Positions 11,808 to 25,416 of a DNA stretch of 64,000 bases are shown here, piece after piece; the stretch's first letter is position 1, and each line of letters starts with the position of its first letter. A model generated the notes under the pieces. The model saw only the letters and a list, made by a program, of their open reading frames with translations, ran no database searches and was not told the origin of the DNA. The DNA is taken from NCBI GenBank assembly GCA_008694505.1, contig VZDJ01001247.1, positions 687,002-751,001 on the forward strand, in the 5' to 3' direction. Both the position numbers and the translations under genes were made by a program. The DNA comes from Cyanoderma ruficeps. Its lineage: Eukaryota > Chordata > Aves > Passeriformes > Timaliidae.

Positions 11808-12172
11808 GGAGCCATAGAATCCCAGAATGGTTTGGGTTGGAAGGGACCTGGAAGCTGATCTCATTCTACCCCTGCCATGGGCAGGGACATTTACACTGTC
11901 CCAGGTTGCTCCAAGCCCCGTCCAGCCTGGCCTTGGACACTGCCAGGGGTCCAGGGGCAGCCACAGCTTCTCTGGTCACCCTGTGCCAGGGTGTCCCCAC
12001 CCTCACAGAGAGTAATTCCTTCCCAATATCCCATCTAACCCTGTCTTCTGGCGGTGTGAAGCCATTCCCTGTGTCCTGTCACTCCATCCCATGTAAATTG
12101 TGTCCCTCCATGTTCCCTGTCAGCTCCCTCAGGCACTGGAAGGAGTCTCCCCAAAGCGCTCCTTGACAGGGG
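11808..12172 (-). mobile_element. CR1 LINE 3' part (long fragment)
   Basis: On + it runs from 'catagaatcccagaatggtt' through 'ctcattctacccctgccatg', 'cagccacagcttctctgg', 'aattccttcccaatatccc' and 'agccattccctgtgtcctg' to the 'caggcactggaaggagtc' region. It thus covers more than 350 bases of the CR1 3' region in reverse. The minus-strand open frames at 12079-12677 overlap its upstream side and are not genes. Confidence 0.87.
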
Positions 12173-15100
12173 TTATGCATCTCTGTGTTTAATCCTCCTC
12201 TTTCCCACTCTTCCCACTTTTTCATGCTGAAAGCCATTAAGGAGCTATCCCTGAAATGCAAACCTCTTCCTGCCACAGTCCGTGGCTGAAGCTCCCCCCA
12301 GTGCAGGTAACCACAGGTGTGACACAACTCCCAGAGCAGGAGGAGGCTGCTAAACACAGCCTGGGTGAGGTGTTCCGGTGCTCTGAGTGAGGAGAAACTT
12401 CCCCAAATCTCCCTAAATATATGGGATGATATAGGAACCCTGCAGCAATCAATGGCAATACAACTCCCCTCTTGTATTTTTGGTTTTTTTTTTTGTTTCT
12501 CAGCCAAGAAATCCCTCGGGTGTGAATTTTTAGATGGGTATATTTAGGTTTAATACAGATTTCCAGTTCTTTCCACTCTGTTGCTCTCTCTGAATATCTA
12601 ATGAATAATGCAATGTAAATTAAATTGATGTTGCAGTGGGGCTTGACAAGTGTTTCTTGAAGTTTACAGACATCCACATATCTTGACTCCTCAGCTGCAG
12701 CAGCTCTGAGTGGTGTTAGAAAAAGACAAGGAGGAAAATTAGCTGTATTAAAAAAAAAAATGAAGTAAACTTTTCAAGTCTAGTTTAAAAAGTAATTTCG
12801 ACACCCTCTCAGCTCAATAATAATTTCTCACCTTCTCTTTCCATCATATGCAGTCTGCTCTACTCCCTTCTGCACAGGGGAATCTGGGCTTTCTTTAAAC
12901 TGATGCTGATTTATGTTAAAAATATTTTATTAATTTGGTAATCTTTATGCCAGCCTTTCAAAATGCAAACAGAGCTGTCCTCTGGGAAATCCACTCCGCT
13001 GCCCCGGGGCTGAAATGCACTGCTTCATAATGTCAAACTGTGGCACGAGGGTGAATTTCTTCCCGAGCTGAGATGCACTGCTTGAGAGTATCACACCTAC
13101 AGCCATAATTTTAATGATAATTTATTGTTCCTGAGAAGGGGAAAAGGAGGTCAGATGTGTATATTGGTTCAGCAGGCACGTGCTGTTACTCATTCCCTTG
13201 CTCAGCCTCTGCAGAGATGACGGAGAGGAAAAATGAAGCATAAATGCGTTCTCAAGGTTGCCAGGAGCAACTAATGCTTCCAAATTGGTATTCATGTTTT
13301 ATTACATCTTAAATTTCAGCACCTTAAAAACAATAAAGGAAATTGCATTTTCACAAAGAGTCTTCCTTCAGGGAATGTACTTCAAGTTTACTGTCTTTTC
13401 TCTGATGTCTTTGTCCGTGTCTTATGAACTTCTTGTTTCAGAGAGAACATCTATATATCTATATATCAATATCTATCTCCAACCTGCCCTTGGACACTTC
13501 CAGGGATGGGGCAGCCCCAGAATTTACCTGAAATCTGCCTCTTTTTGGATCCATGACCAAATATTCTCCCCCAGAGCAAGAACCAGAGGGAAGGAAGAAA
13601 AAAACCTTTGTCCAGCATTGTTATTATACAACTAGAGAAGTGTTTTTAATGAAAAAAAATGTCATTAGCAATGAATGGATCCAATACAGATCCTCTCAAA
13701 TGAAAATATTGCAGGGCAAACTCTTAAAGTCTAATTTGTTCCTACTGAACATGGAACTGTCACACTGGCATGAAGAATATTACACTGAGTACAAAAGAAA
13801 TGGAAATGAATGGCTGGAGAAAAAAGAAGTAATATCTTTGAAGTTCAGAATTTCTTATCATTTCAGGGAGTTAATACAATTTACGTTGACTGTGGTAGGT
13901 TATTAATAAAAAATACATTGATCAGACAACTTTTGAATGTTATGAATATTCGAATGATTTTTCTTCACAGAGGTAACAAGTCATTCAAAGGAAAGAGATG
14001 GTCAGATGAAGGCTACAGAAACCATCCATATTCTCTGACTACATGTTCTTACAGCTTTCTGGATAAAAAAAGAAATAATAATGGCGAAGGGTTGCCCAAC
14101 TGGTATTTGATTGTAGCAGGAAAATAAAAGTTCTGGCATCCACCTGCACCACAGTGCTCTGCAGAGGGATTTCATGGCACGATCACACAAGTGAGGTGCA
14201 AAGAACCCAAACTCACACCCAAAAATCTGATGGGTTATTTCTGTCCATGTCATTGCCATCAATTCAGACAAAGTCCATTAGCTCCCCTCTGAGTTCCCAC
14301 CACTCTCCTATTCCCTTTCTAATAAAAATCTGGCAGGAGAGCTGAATACTTTCTTGATGAATCCCAGTAATTATTTCTAACATTGACGCTTCCATTTGTG
14401 ACACTGGATATGTTGTTTGGTTTGGTGATTCACAAAAAAAAAATCCCTTTTTTTCTACCTGAAGATCACTTCATACTTTGTTTCCATCTACTAGGTAATG
14501 TGATTTTCTAGGATTATTTTAAATTTAATTGTATTTTACTCAGTATGTTATAAAAATAGTAATTCTTAAAATTGGTAAGAAAATGAAGAAAAAAAGACTA
14601 AAATATCTTGATATATAGAGAGTTATATATGGAAAGAATGAAAATATTATTGTTCACTTATCCATGACATGTTATTTGAGAACACCGAGATGCCATTAAT
14701 CATCTTTTAGAAGGTTAAATATGCATAAAACCCTACAGAAGAGTGGCTTTAAAAGAAACCTTATCTAGTTTTTGTCACCTGTGCAGATTTGTGCATTACT
14801 TGCTGAAAGGTCTATAAAGTAAAACCAAAGGGTGAGGACTATAAATGTTGTATTAGAAAATGATATAAAGTGATGCCTGTGAATTCACAACTTCTGTTAT
14901 AGAAAAATTTAGTTTCAGATTTTTTTTTTTTTTGCTTGAACTGTTGCTATCAATACCACTCAATTTGCCTTAAAAGCTCGAGAAGAGTAATCTGCTTTTC
15001 CTGTTGCTTCTCACCGTGTTCCCAGTGCACATCTCCTCTGTGCTCTGAGCTATAATCTGCCTTTCCATCTTCCAAACATCGCTTACATTTCAGGCGGCTT

Positions 15101-15460
15101 CCTCACAAAGGTACCAATACCCCGAATTCAGCAACGCTCCTGTTCTCCCAAGCCACAGATCTTCCACTGTTCGCCATTTTTGTCTATTCATTGTTGGTTA
15201 TATTTGCATTATTACATTAAAAATAACCATTTCACTGCCAACCTTCACATGCTGCTTTGGTAAGCCTTAGGTTCTGGTCAGTGGAATTATTTCATCGGGT
15301 TGGTTTTTTTCCCTCCTGATGATTTCTGATGCATCACTTTTCTGTTGTCTCCCATTTCTCTTCTTGCTTTTCCCTGAGCTGTTTTCCCTCTCTACCTTTC
15401 CCTTCCTGTTTGGAGATTCCCAACATCCCCTCCTGCTGCCAGTCAGGTGGGAATGATGCT
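12173..15460. other. Unique non-coding stretch
   Basis: No gene is seen. Overlapping open frames at 13258-14127 (+) include a CR1 fragment and do not match any family I know. At 13011-13083 a 15-base motif (TGARATGCACTGCTT) occurs twice, 58 bases apart, in an otherwise repeat-free patch. Confidence 0.5.
13478..13520 (-). mobile_element. Short CR1 fragment
   Basis: 'ctccaacctgcccttggaca' and 'cttccagggatggggcagcc' match the CR1 3' region in reverse. It sits directly after a (TATC)-like run at 13450-13477. Confidence 0.6.
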
Positions 15461-15461
15461 T

Positions 15462-15655
15462 GGATGCTCAGAGGGCACACCTGGGAGAGGATGGATGCTC
15501 AGAGGGCACACCTGGGAGTGGTTCCATGCACAGAGGGCACATCTGGGAGAGGATGGATGCTCAGAGGGCACACCTGGGAGTGGTTCCATGCACAGAGGGC
15601 ACACCTGGGAGAGGATGGATGCTCAGAGGGCAAACCTGGGAGCTGCTGGGTGCAC
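15462..15655. repeat. 31-bp minisatellite with 62-bp higher-order pattern
   Basis: The core GAGGGCACACCTGGGAG starts at 15471, 15502, 15533, 15564, 15595 and 15626, exactly 31 bases apart each time. Two unit types alternate, one carrying 'tggatgctca' and the other 'tccatgcaca', in the order A A B A B A. Because 31 is not a multiple of 3 and no unit holds a stop in most frames, open frames appear on both strands (15329-15703 and others); these are artefacts. Confidence 0.95.
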
Positions 15656-18600
15656 ACCAAGGCGCTGGATGGGTCTGGATCACGGGACCTGCCCTGTGAA
15701 TGATCAACTGACACTTCCAAAGCAGTGCTCACAGAATAAAAGAGCCTTTAAAGACAGGTTTAGTAACTGAGGATGTTTCCATGCCTTCCCTCAGCTCAGC
15801 CTCCTGGCCTTTTCCTAGCAGCAGGTTTTATATTCTATTGTTTGCATCCCAGATGTCTGGAAATCAGGAAGTGTCAGCATAACCATGAACTTTCTCTGAG
15901 ACTGTAAATAGGTTTTGGTTCCTTTCTTCTTAATTTTCTAAGAAGCTGAGATCATCTCACACTTCTCCCTTCCACTCTGTCAACTGTTTGCACTGACAGT
16001 TCTTCAAGACAGATAATATTCCTCTTTATTATTATTATTATTATTTAAAAAAAGTAATAAAGACAGGCTGCTGGTATCAATTCTGATCAAAAATGTTATA
16101 ACAATCCATACAAACTACATTTTTCACTAAACTCCTCTGTCCAAATTATGAAAGTGGATATTTATGATCTCAAAATTTAAGCAAACTGTAACAAAATTAA
16201 AAAAAAAAACAACAAATCCCAAACTTTACTAAGCCCAGGTAACTCAAAATCCAACCCATTTTTCTTTCTCTGTAGGTTTCACATGGATGCAGACAAATGT
16301 TTCATCTCATTCCAAGCGGTTTTATCAACCCCATGGGGAACCCTTCTCACTCCCAAGAACTGGCAGTGTTTTGTCATCCAAAACTAGTGGAAAAAATTAA
16401 TAAGAGAGGTCACCTGAAGTAGTTTTCGTTTTCCAGAAATCTATATCCTCCCCAGTAAGGTTCAAACTGGGGTGTCCTTTTCCTCAGGTGATCTATTTCC
16501 AAAATTGTTCTGCACAAAGTGACAATCTCCACAGAAGGCTAGAAATGCAATACAAAAGAATTGTAAGATCTGACCAGATCACCTTCATTTTGTACTTGTT
16601 AAAGCTTCAGTGATGAAACTGAAAAATGTGAGTGAGGCACAGGAGCTGGATTTGCATGGGGAAATGATTTAATTGATAGATGTCCTATCCCAGTTCTGAT
16701 GCTGCTTAAGAACAAGGTAAGCCCCTGAGCCAATCAAAGCTATCATGTGAGTGGTGTTGAAGGATTTGTTGGTGGACTTCCTTTCATCTTATCCTTATTT
16801 TTATTGTCTTCTTAGAGAACTCAGAGAAAACTGCACAGGAAACCTGGGTAAGAATAAATCAAACCTCTGTTAATCAGGGAGCATCCAGTTGACTCCAATG
16901 TGATTGGGACTAGGTACTGGCATCTCTTAATTTTAGTGTTACAAATTCCCTCTAGCAAATTAGAAAAATAATTATTAGTTACTATTCAAAATTCTACGGA
17001 GTTTATTAAAAACTCAGCTGGGTATCACCCTGAGGAATCTGATGTAATGTTGGAGCTGGTCTGGTTTGAAGCAGGTGGTTGGAACAGATGATTATCAGAG
17101 GTTTTCCTTAAAAAAAATTATCAAGAAAGCCCCTCAACTCTCCAGAAAAAAACTCGAAATAGATTTGGTCTCTAAGGAATAGCAGTTCCTCTCTTAAATT
17201 ATGACACTTTTCTCCCATTTTGGGAATTTCTCCACCTGAGCCCTGATTCAGGTTTCAGGCTCATGCTAATCAAGCACAGCAGATCTTTCAGGTTCATTTT
17301 CTCTCAGAGGTACTGCAGTCATGAGAGTTTGACTCTGCCTATTGGGATGTTGCAAGACTTAAAAAATGTCAGCAAACAGATTGGCATTAAATATGGGCAA
17401 AAAATTCACCTCAGGGTGGCTTGGTCAAGGCAGGCGTGGGCGGCTTACTGCAACCAGGGAAAGAAATGAATGGTGAAAACCTCTTTTCTTTTAGGGAACA
17501 TGGATCCACTGTAGTTTTAGCCCCTGTGGGAGCCCAAGGCTGCACTTGGAGCTCTGTGTGCAGAGCAAGGACTGGAGACACCGAGTAACTCTTGTAATTA
17601 CTGCCAGGGCCCCCACCTGCTCCTCAATGCACAGAACACTCAATTAATTCCTTTGTTCCACTTTTAAGTGATTGTTATACTCCACCAGAGAGCAGAAATG
17701 ACAGTATAGACCCTAAAGGTTGGTGTACACCTCCAAGGCCCAGATACACAGAAAACAGCAAAATTCTGTGTGGCCTCCAGCAACAAATACCATAATCCCT
17801 GATCTTCTAAATACATGGATCCCAAAGAAATGCAGGTATCCAGGAGAACAAAACCAACAGGGACTGCCCCTGAAGCAAGAGGACAGTCCTTCAGCTTGAT
17901 TTTATTGAGGTACACAGATACTTAATGAGTAGTAATTAGGTTCTACCATCAGCTTTACACTAATGAACACGACGAGCAGGAAATTCCTCATCCTGTCCGA
18001 GCTGGCAAATATCAGTCAGGTCATTATGTGAATGAAGGGTTGGGAGGTGCTGCCATTCTGTTTCCCATGCTGGCAGTGGTTGTTGGGAATTATGAAATGA
18101 TTTTCACTGTTCCTTAACAGTTTTATCTCTACAAGAGATCTGTACATGGACTTCCCACAGCACATGTGAGTCTCACATGGATGGAAGGGGAGGGAAACAA
18201 TTTAGGGCCACAAGATCACAAAAAAGGAAGTTGGAAGTATTTTTTTCCCTGTTTTTTTGCTTTACAGGCACAGTGCTTTTACTATTTCTCACTATAAATA
18301 GGATCTTCTTCTATTCAGAAAGACATAGGTACATTTAAGTTTTTAAATGTGTTTTTATATTTTAGGTTTTTTCAGAGAAACTGCTAACACTCTAATGAAA
18401 AATACTTGTAAACACATACCCCGGAAGAGTTTCTTTTTATTACTATTAACTCAAGCAGAATTAATAAGTATTTTTTCCGTCACTATTTAACATATTGCCT
18501 ACACACATTTTTTTCTCAAGATTTGTGTTTCATATCGCAGTTTTCTATGTTTTCCAGTAGTCACTGACAAACTGGGGGAAGAAAAGCAGAAATAGGATCC

Positions 18601-20034
18601 TGGAAAATCTTCATAATTTTACTTGCCCCAGCAGGGAAGGAAAGAACTAAGTGATTATGATCTAGATGGACATAAATCGTTGACTTTAAAAAAAAAAAAA
18701 TTGTTCTATGACTGTGCTCAATTCCTTCAGCCAATCCACTCTCCAGATGTTTCCATAGTCTGATCTTGGAATAAAAGTAACATGAAGTTTTTAATTACCC
18801 TTTCCTAATGAAAACATTTGTCCTCACAGCTTGTGCTAGATTAGTTCCCAAACCAAAGCTGAAACTTTTCTAACTGCCAGGGCAGAAAATCTGAGGAAAG
18901 GAGGTTCTTTAGCTGGGTGAGCTGTCCCCAAGCAGGCTGGAATGGTGTTTGTGGTCAGACTGAACAGCACATCAGGTGAAGGAAATGAAGGAAAGGAAGA
19001 AGGCAGATTTCTCTTTGCCATTCCTACTGGCAGAATTGGGGATTCTGAGGAACAATTCAGTTACTGAATTGTTAATAATCTTTTCAAATCACCCACCTCG
19101 AGTCAAAGGAGCAGCTCAGTCATCCCCTCCCAGTCTTCCATGAGGATAGGAGCTGCTGCTGCTCCCTCATTTTAGTGAGTTTTGTCCCTGAATCGATGAC
19201 CTGCAATCTCACATAAATCTCAGAAAAGAAGCATTGACTCGTTTTAGATTATAGAATTCCACCCAGCTTTGGATAAACCTATCTACACTGCTGAAATACC
19301 CAGGACAGCTGGATCCAAGACTTCATCCCGCACTGCTTTCCTTGAGGAACCAGAGGAGCTCAGGTAGCAGATCTGCTGTCTGTAGCCTTGGTTTTGATGA
19401 CTGAGCTGCCACGAGAGATTCTCTCAGCTTTTCACAGCTTGAAAACTGTAAAACCCTGTGCTGTGGGTTAAGCTCAGCCCCACAAAGCCTCACTCACTTT
19501 CCTCAGCAGGGTGGGGAGAAGCTCCTGGGTAGAGATAAAGAAAGTTTCACTGGTAAATCAAAAGCAGCACACACAAGCCAAGCCAAATAAGGAATTCATT
19601 TCCTCCTTCCCATCAGTAGATGTACAGACTAGTAATCTGTGAACATTCAGTGTTTACAGTTTAAAAAAATGTGGTTTTTTAACATTTCCAGGCACGGTGA
19701 CTCCACCACCTCACTGGGGAAAGGGAAATGGTGGAGTCTCTCTCTGTCATTCTTCTCACTGCTTTGCAGTAAGATTTAATTCTCAGTCAACCTGCATATG
19801 GCATGCTTTGAAATCAGTAAAATGAAAGTGACGAAAGAAACTTCTATTTAGGAAGTAGAAATCAGGAGAGAGTTTTAGAGAAAACTCCACCATCATTATA
19901 TAGAATTTTCTGCTGCAGAAGATCATCAGAAATAAAAGGGAAGAAGCAAAATGTCCACAGCTGTGATTGCTGCAGCTTGATTGGAAAAACAAATGTGCAG
20001 TATCAATGGAACAAAGAAAGCAGGTTGCAAAAGC
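15656..20034. other. Unique non-coding stretch
   Basis: No gene is seen; all open frames are under 85 codons. An (ATT)n microsatellite occurs at 16026-16046 and poly-A runs occur at about 16199 and 18688. Confidence 0.55.
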
Positions 20035-20480
20035 TGATGCCTTGGGAAGGTTGACCTGAAACAGAGACAGGACAGAGGTAGAGAATGAAGTAGATATTCA
20101 TTGAAATGCCTCCAGGATCCACCTTGGGCAGGACAAGAGCCTGACCAGGGCTACACCCAAGGTGGACTGAGAATGGTCACAAAATGGATGACCAGTCATA
20201 AGGTCTCACACTTTTATAAGTTTTGGTCCATTTGCATATTGGGGTTTAATCGTCCAATTACAGCTCCAGGTTGTGAGGTCCCATCCTTCTTGTTCCTTCC
20301 TTCAGCCACCATTGTTTGTGCTGCTGGTCCTGAAAGTTGTCCTTGGTCTTCAGCAGGAAAAGGATTTGTTTTGTCTCCCTGCTCTGTGAAGAGCTGACTG
20401 ACACTGAATGTGAGGCTCAGAACTGCCCCCCTGGGCAGCACAGAGTGTGAAAAATATGAAAGCTCAAACTGAAGGCATCA
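20035..20480 (-). mobile_element. Solo retroviral LTR, family 1, copy 2
   Basis: This 446-bp copy has the perfect 9-bp terminal inverted repeats TGATGCCTT and AAGGCATCA. Its sense is the minus strand. The TATA box (TTTTATA on +, 20212-20218) and the octamer (ATTTGCAT on +, 20230-20237) are intact. The expected polyadenylation signal is changed to TTCATT on + (AATGAA in sense, 20097-20102). The flanks AAGC (20031-20034) and CTTT (20481-20484) do not match, so no target duplication survives. Confidence 0.83.
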
Positions 20481-21257
20481 CTTTCACTCAAAATGCTATT
20501 TCAAGAAATAAACAATTTCATGGCAAGCCGTGATAGGTGAGGGTGGTGTGTGCAAGGCAATCCTACCTGCACCAGGTGAGCAAGGTGACCTGTGTTGGGC
20601 ACCTGGACAATGTCCTCTGTCAATGTCACTGCAGGACTCCCCTGCAGGGCCCTACTGAGGGAGGTGTCAGGCAGCACTCAGAATTCCTGTTGTTCCTGGG
20701 GGTCATCTTTCAGATGGAATGCAACGCCCGAGTATTGATGGGGCACAGTAGTTAAATACCCCTTGGAGGAATTAGCTTATTAACCTTGTGTCCTGGCTAA
20801 GTCCCAACTCCAGCAATTAAAAATTTGCCCTCTGAGGTTCTCTCTGCAGATTTGATGCAGCACATGATTAATAAGTTCCTGCCATAAACTCTGTTTCTGG
20901 TTTAACTGAGAAATGTTTAAGGGCAGTTGTGCTCCACTCCAGGGATGAAGAAATGGGTTCAGAGTTTTTTTAGGAGGCACAGCATCTGCTGTTTAAATAG
21001 AAAACACTAACATGAACATCACCTTCGCTCACAGGAAAACCACAGAGGCTGGAAAATTTTTAAAAACGCTTTTACCATATGAACTTAAAGGAAGAAAAAG
21101 CCAACAGAGGCAGTTTAGGAGCAAGAGTTTAATTAAAAATACTCGAGTTTAAACTAGAGAAAAAAATCATTTGCATTTCTGAAACCATCCCTTTTTAAAA
21201 TCTCAGGACCATTAAAGATCAGCAGAATCAGAAGAGCACCTTGGCAATAATAGTCAG

Positions 21258-21377
21258 ACTCACAGAATCATGGAATATCCTGAGCTGGAAGGGACCCACA
21301 GGGATCATCCAGTCCAAGCCCTGGCCCTGCCCAGGACACCCCAACAATCCCACCCTGTGCTGAGCTGGTCCTTCCCA
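21258..21377 (-). mobile_element. CR1 LINE 3'-end fragment
   Basis: On + it reads 'cacagaatcatggaatatcc', 'tgagctggaagggacccaca' and 'ccaggacaccccaacaatcc', the same 3'-end type as at 6479 and 40695. Confidence 0.85.
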
Positions 21378-23905
21378 GAAAAAGATCCCTCTGATTATGT
21401 TTTCTTTCTTTACACCTACTGCTTTATTTTAACATAATTAAAGGAAAAGGGAGACAGGAGACCAGAGCTGCTCTGTCCCTGGCTGATCATTATGAAGTTA
21501 TTTGAAAATCATATTGGAACATTCTTATTTATGAAATTTCTATTTATATACCAGTTTTACTGCAGGAAAGGGTTTCAGGTTATGTGAATGTCATATTTTA
21601 TTAAGTACTACACTCTGAATTTATTTCTAATTCCTCTCCCCATTAAATTAAACAGGGCACATGGTTATAACTTTAATTTTTTAATTTTATGAGAATTACC
21701 CAAGCAACATCTGGGCTCTGAAACAATTTAGTAATTCAGTGGTTTATTACAGAATAACAACAGATTCCTCAAATTTGGGGCAATTTTTGTTAAAATTTTC
21801 TCCATCTTTATCTAGAATGTTTAGTAAAACAGTAGGAATTTTGAATTTATTCTTTCAAACTTTCTGAGCATACTTGCCTACTTCTTATTAAACATCCTCA
21901 GAATACTTAAAAACCTTGGGAGAAAAAACCCCATAAATCTGTATTCTGGGTTACAGCAACTGTGGTGGATTGGCTGATCTTTCAAGAAGAGCATGAAGAG
22001 ACTGCTAATCAAATGTGCCTCAAGGCAGGAAACTCTAAAATATTAAAGCTGGTTTATTCAACTCTTTAATTTGACTTTGGCTGGTGCTAACTTTAAAAGT
22101 TTTATTTAACCAAAAGCATTAACAAAACATCCATTATGATCTGGGTTTATAGAATTAAAATAGATTTGAAATTTTGGGGGGCATAAAAATGTGTAATTTA
22201 TTGACTCTAATCTGCACGGTGATGGAATAAAGATGTGGATGTTCTCTGTGTGCTGCTGCCGGGTTTGCAGGTTTGTCTATAAGCTGGGAAAGTCATCAGT
22301 ATTAAAACAGGAAATACAATGACTGGTTAACTCACCTTTATTTTCAAAATATCAAGCGAGGGTTTGGCTAAATATGTTGACATCAATAAATGTCATCTGC
22401 AGGCACCAAAATGATCTTGGAATTTGATTCCTGAATAGTTGCACATGCTGAGATCCTGCCATGTAGCATCTCCTTTGAGCTGCAAACTCTTCCCAGGGCA
22501 CATTTTCATTTCTCTTCTCCTTTCTACCCACCCCTCATTGCTCAGGAATGGATCCCTGGGACTCCCCTCTGTGCCCCACAGCTCTGTCTGTTTATTTTGC
22601 CTGCCTTCATCCCCTAGACTTTGCTCGTGGCTGTACTGACAAGAGATTTTTCTTTCTATCATCAGTTTCTCCTGGAGGGATCTGTACATTAAACCTGTTT
22701 TCTCTTGAACCAGTCAGACTTTCCTCGGTGTTTTTGCTGTGACACATTTTCCAGAAATGCTGGTTTTGGGGTGATTTTTCAACTCACTTCCTGATTTGTA
22801 AAGAGCAGAGAGCTAAGGGCACAGTTTGTGTACCCAAAATTACCATTTGTCCTGCTCCTCCTGTTATCCTGTGTGAACTCCAAGAACCAAAGTGACTGAA
22901 GCCTTGTGCTTGGAGCTTGTGCTCAGCCAGCTATCCATCACATTTCACATTTCCATATCCTTGCCTCTGCATCACCAGGCAGTCTCCCTTTCCCCCTGTG
23001 CTCTGTTCCCCTTTCAGATGTGCAATATTCTGCTACATCTGGCAGCCAAGGAGGTCCCTGGAGCCCCGGCTGAACACAGAGATCCCCATTCTCCTCAACA
23101 CCAAGAGCTGTGCACTTTGCACACGCTGCTGCCATCAGATGTTTGAATTATGCTGTTTGGAGTACCCTGGTCCTTTAACAGCCTGTAATGTAAAGATTTG
23201 ATGGAGGTGGCTGTGCTAAAAATGTCTGAGAACTCCTCCTGTGACTGCCGATTCCAAACCCTCTGAGTGCTCATGAGTGTCAATTTTCTCCCTGAATATT
23301 TACTGAATACAAAATTCATGCCCAGGTCAGTGATTGAGGAAGTAAAGGAAGAAGCAGGACATGATCCATATTTTCTTCCTCCTTGTCACTGGGTTGCTGT
23401 GCTGCAGAGACAACTGTAAAGCTCGCCTCAGAGTTGGGCTGATAGAAATTGCATGTCTTCTTCTAATTGAGATGCTCAGAGTAAATTTTCCATTGGTTTT
23501 GGGGCACTTTGCACAGGAAACACACAGATATTAGACATTTGAAACTCTACAGCTGTTTCTTGGCATTTTGGATCACCAGCCAGCCAAATTTACAATAGAT
23601 GTGGGCTCTTCATTAGAAAAAAAAGATCATTTTTCCTAGGTTTCATAAAACAACCTGTAATGACCCACCTACCAATTGTCCCACACTCTTCTTGGCAAAA
23701 TGTGTAGCTTGAATGAACCCTAATTAATAATACTTGATTATTACAGGTGAAGAAGGCAGATTTTCTGTTTGCATAATTACACTGCTGATGGTTGCTTAGC
23801 ATTAATGTATTTTAGGTAAAATATTCTAAATTTTCCTACTAAAGCAACCTAACCTAAAACATTTCTAATTCTAGGGGTCATAAATATTACAGCTGTCACA
23901 TCTAC

Positions 23906-23979
23906 CCCTGCTTATGGCAGGGGATTGAAACTAGATGACCTAAAGGTCCCTTCCAACCCAAACCACTCTGATTCTCTGA
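23906..23979 (+). mobile_element. Short CR1 3'-end fragment
   Basis: 'ttatggcaggggattgaaac', 'tagatgacctaaaggtccct' and 'tccaacccaaaccactctga' are the sense-strand CR1 terminus, truncated to about 74 bp. Confidence 0.8.
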
Positions 23980-25416
23980 AAGAAATTATTCTCACTGTTA
24001 CTTTTTGAGCTGAAATTGTGTTTGAGATGAGGAGACACGTCTCAACCCAAAGAATCAGCATGAAAAAGAAAGCAGAAGCTGAAAAGATGATAGAAGACAG
24101 ACAGATAGACAGATCTTTTCTAAATCATTGTTCTTCAACCTATATACTGAACATGAAATAATTCTTCCCAAAAGTATCAGTAAAATATCTTGAGGGAAAT
24201 ATGAGGTGTTGCTTCAGCTCTTTACCCCCAGATTTAATTTATGTTCTGCAGTATCCAGCTCATCTCATTTCAGTGTGCTTTGTAGCATATTTAAAATTTC
24301 TTTGATTCCTCCCATCACCAAATGGATGAGGAATATTCCCCAGGACTTTTAACAGAGTAGCTCACAAAGTGGAGGCTATGGAATAAAAATAGGGGTGATA
24401 TAATTAGCCATGCTATTTTAATGAAAAACCTGTCAGAGTTGTAATATGGAACTCTCATTTAGCACAGCCATCCTTAAATTGTTTCCTTTCTTGGTAATTT
24501 TTCTGATTCCAGTCCCGCTCTCCTGACTGAAAGAAGTTTCTGTCTCTGAGAGTTTTGCTGTGGTCCCTGAATCTTGATCTCAGTGGCATCTCTCACTAAT
24601 GACTGACTTCAGTCACTGTTTTAACAAGCAGCTCTTCAATTTAATAACTTCTAAACTCCTTTTTTTTTTTTTTTTGTTCACAGTTATTTGACATTCTTCA
24701 GTGTACCTTGAATACACAGAAAAATGTTCCTTCCTTCCAGTCTACATCTGCATAGAAAAGCACATCTTGCACAATACCTGACCAGGTTTATTTGTAAGTG
24801 TTCTCTGAAACCAAGGAGGGTTAATTAAACACCTTGGGATGCCAGCTGGCCGAGACTGAGTGATTCTCATCATTTCCTTCTGTAATATTAATTCGTGTGT
24901 CTAAATTATTCATTTATTGATACATATATATATATAAATTTACATTTCTATATGCTTGTTGTGTATGTTCATAGGCACAGTTGAATAGGAATGTTTTATG
25001 CATAACTGTATTTCCTTCTGCATTGCATATTAACAACTTTTCTCGGCTCTCCCCTCTCCCATTCCACCCTCACCGGTGCCATTTAATCTATAGGATGTCT
25101 GGAACATGGAAATTGTCTTCATTATACACCCGTGGAAAGAATATTTCAGTTGTGTTAGCAACAAATGATGAAAATTTCAGTACTTGCAGCACAAACTGCT
25201 CCTTCACTGCTTCATTTTCCCTTTATACAAATTCTGAGTTGAAGAGTAAGGCTTAGCTGCTGGGAAAGGATATAAAAAAGTCTCTGAAATGTGATAAAGA
25301 ATATATAACTGTATATCACAAAGACAGTATGGCCAAGCTGAGGAGGTATCAGCCTCTCCGCTACTCCTTGCTGTAGTTTTCTCACAATGCTCCTCACAGA
25401 GTTAGAGGTGCTGCTT

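Larger units (their letters stand above)
20481..25416. other. Unique non-coding stretch with CR1 fragments
   Basis: No gene is seen. CR1 fragments at 21258 and 23906 are listed separately. Poly-T at 24660-24675 and a short (TA)n at about 24922-24936 are present. The open frames at 22393-23319 overlap on both strands without motifs. Confidence 0.55.

Noticed and set aside
12079..12677. Two minus-strand frames of 142-146 codons
   Set aside because: Partly antisense to a CR1 copy; the remainder has no motif and the two frames overlap each other.
13258..14127. Three overlapping frames of 105-125 codons suggesting a multi-exon gene
   Set aside because: One runs through a CR1 fragment, none shares a domain, and no consistent splice sites join them.
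15462..15655. Regularly spaced repeats resembling a CRISPR array
   Set aside because: The units are contiguous with no unique spacers, there are no cas genes, and the surroundings are vertebrate.
15329..15770. 124- and 107-codon frames with repeated peptide units
   Set aside because: Produced by a 31-bp minisatellite read in shifting frames; an equally open frame exists on the other strand.
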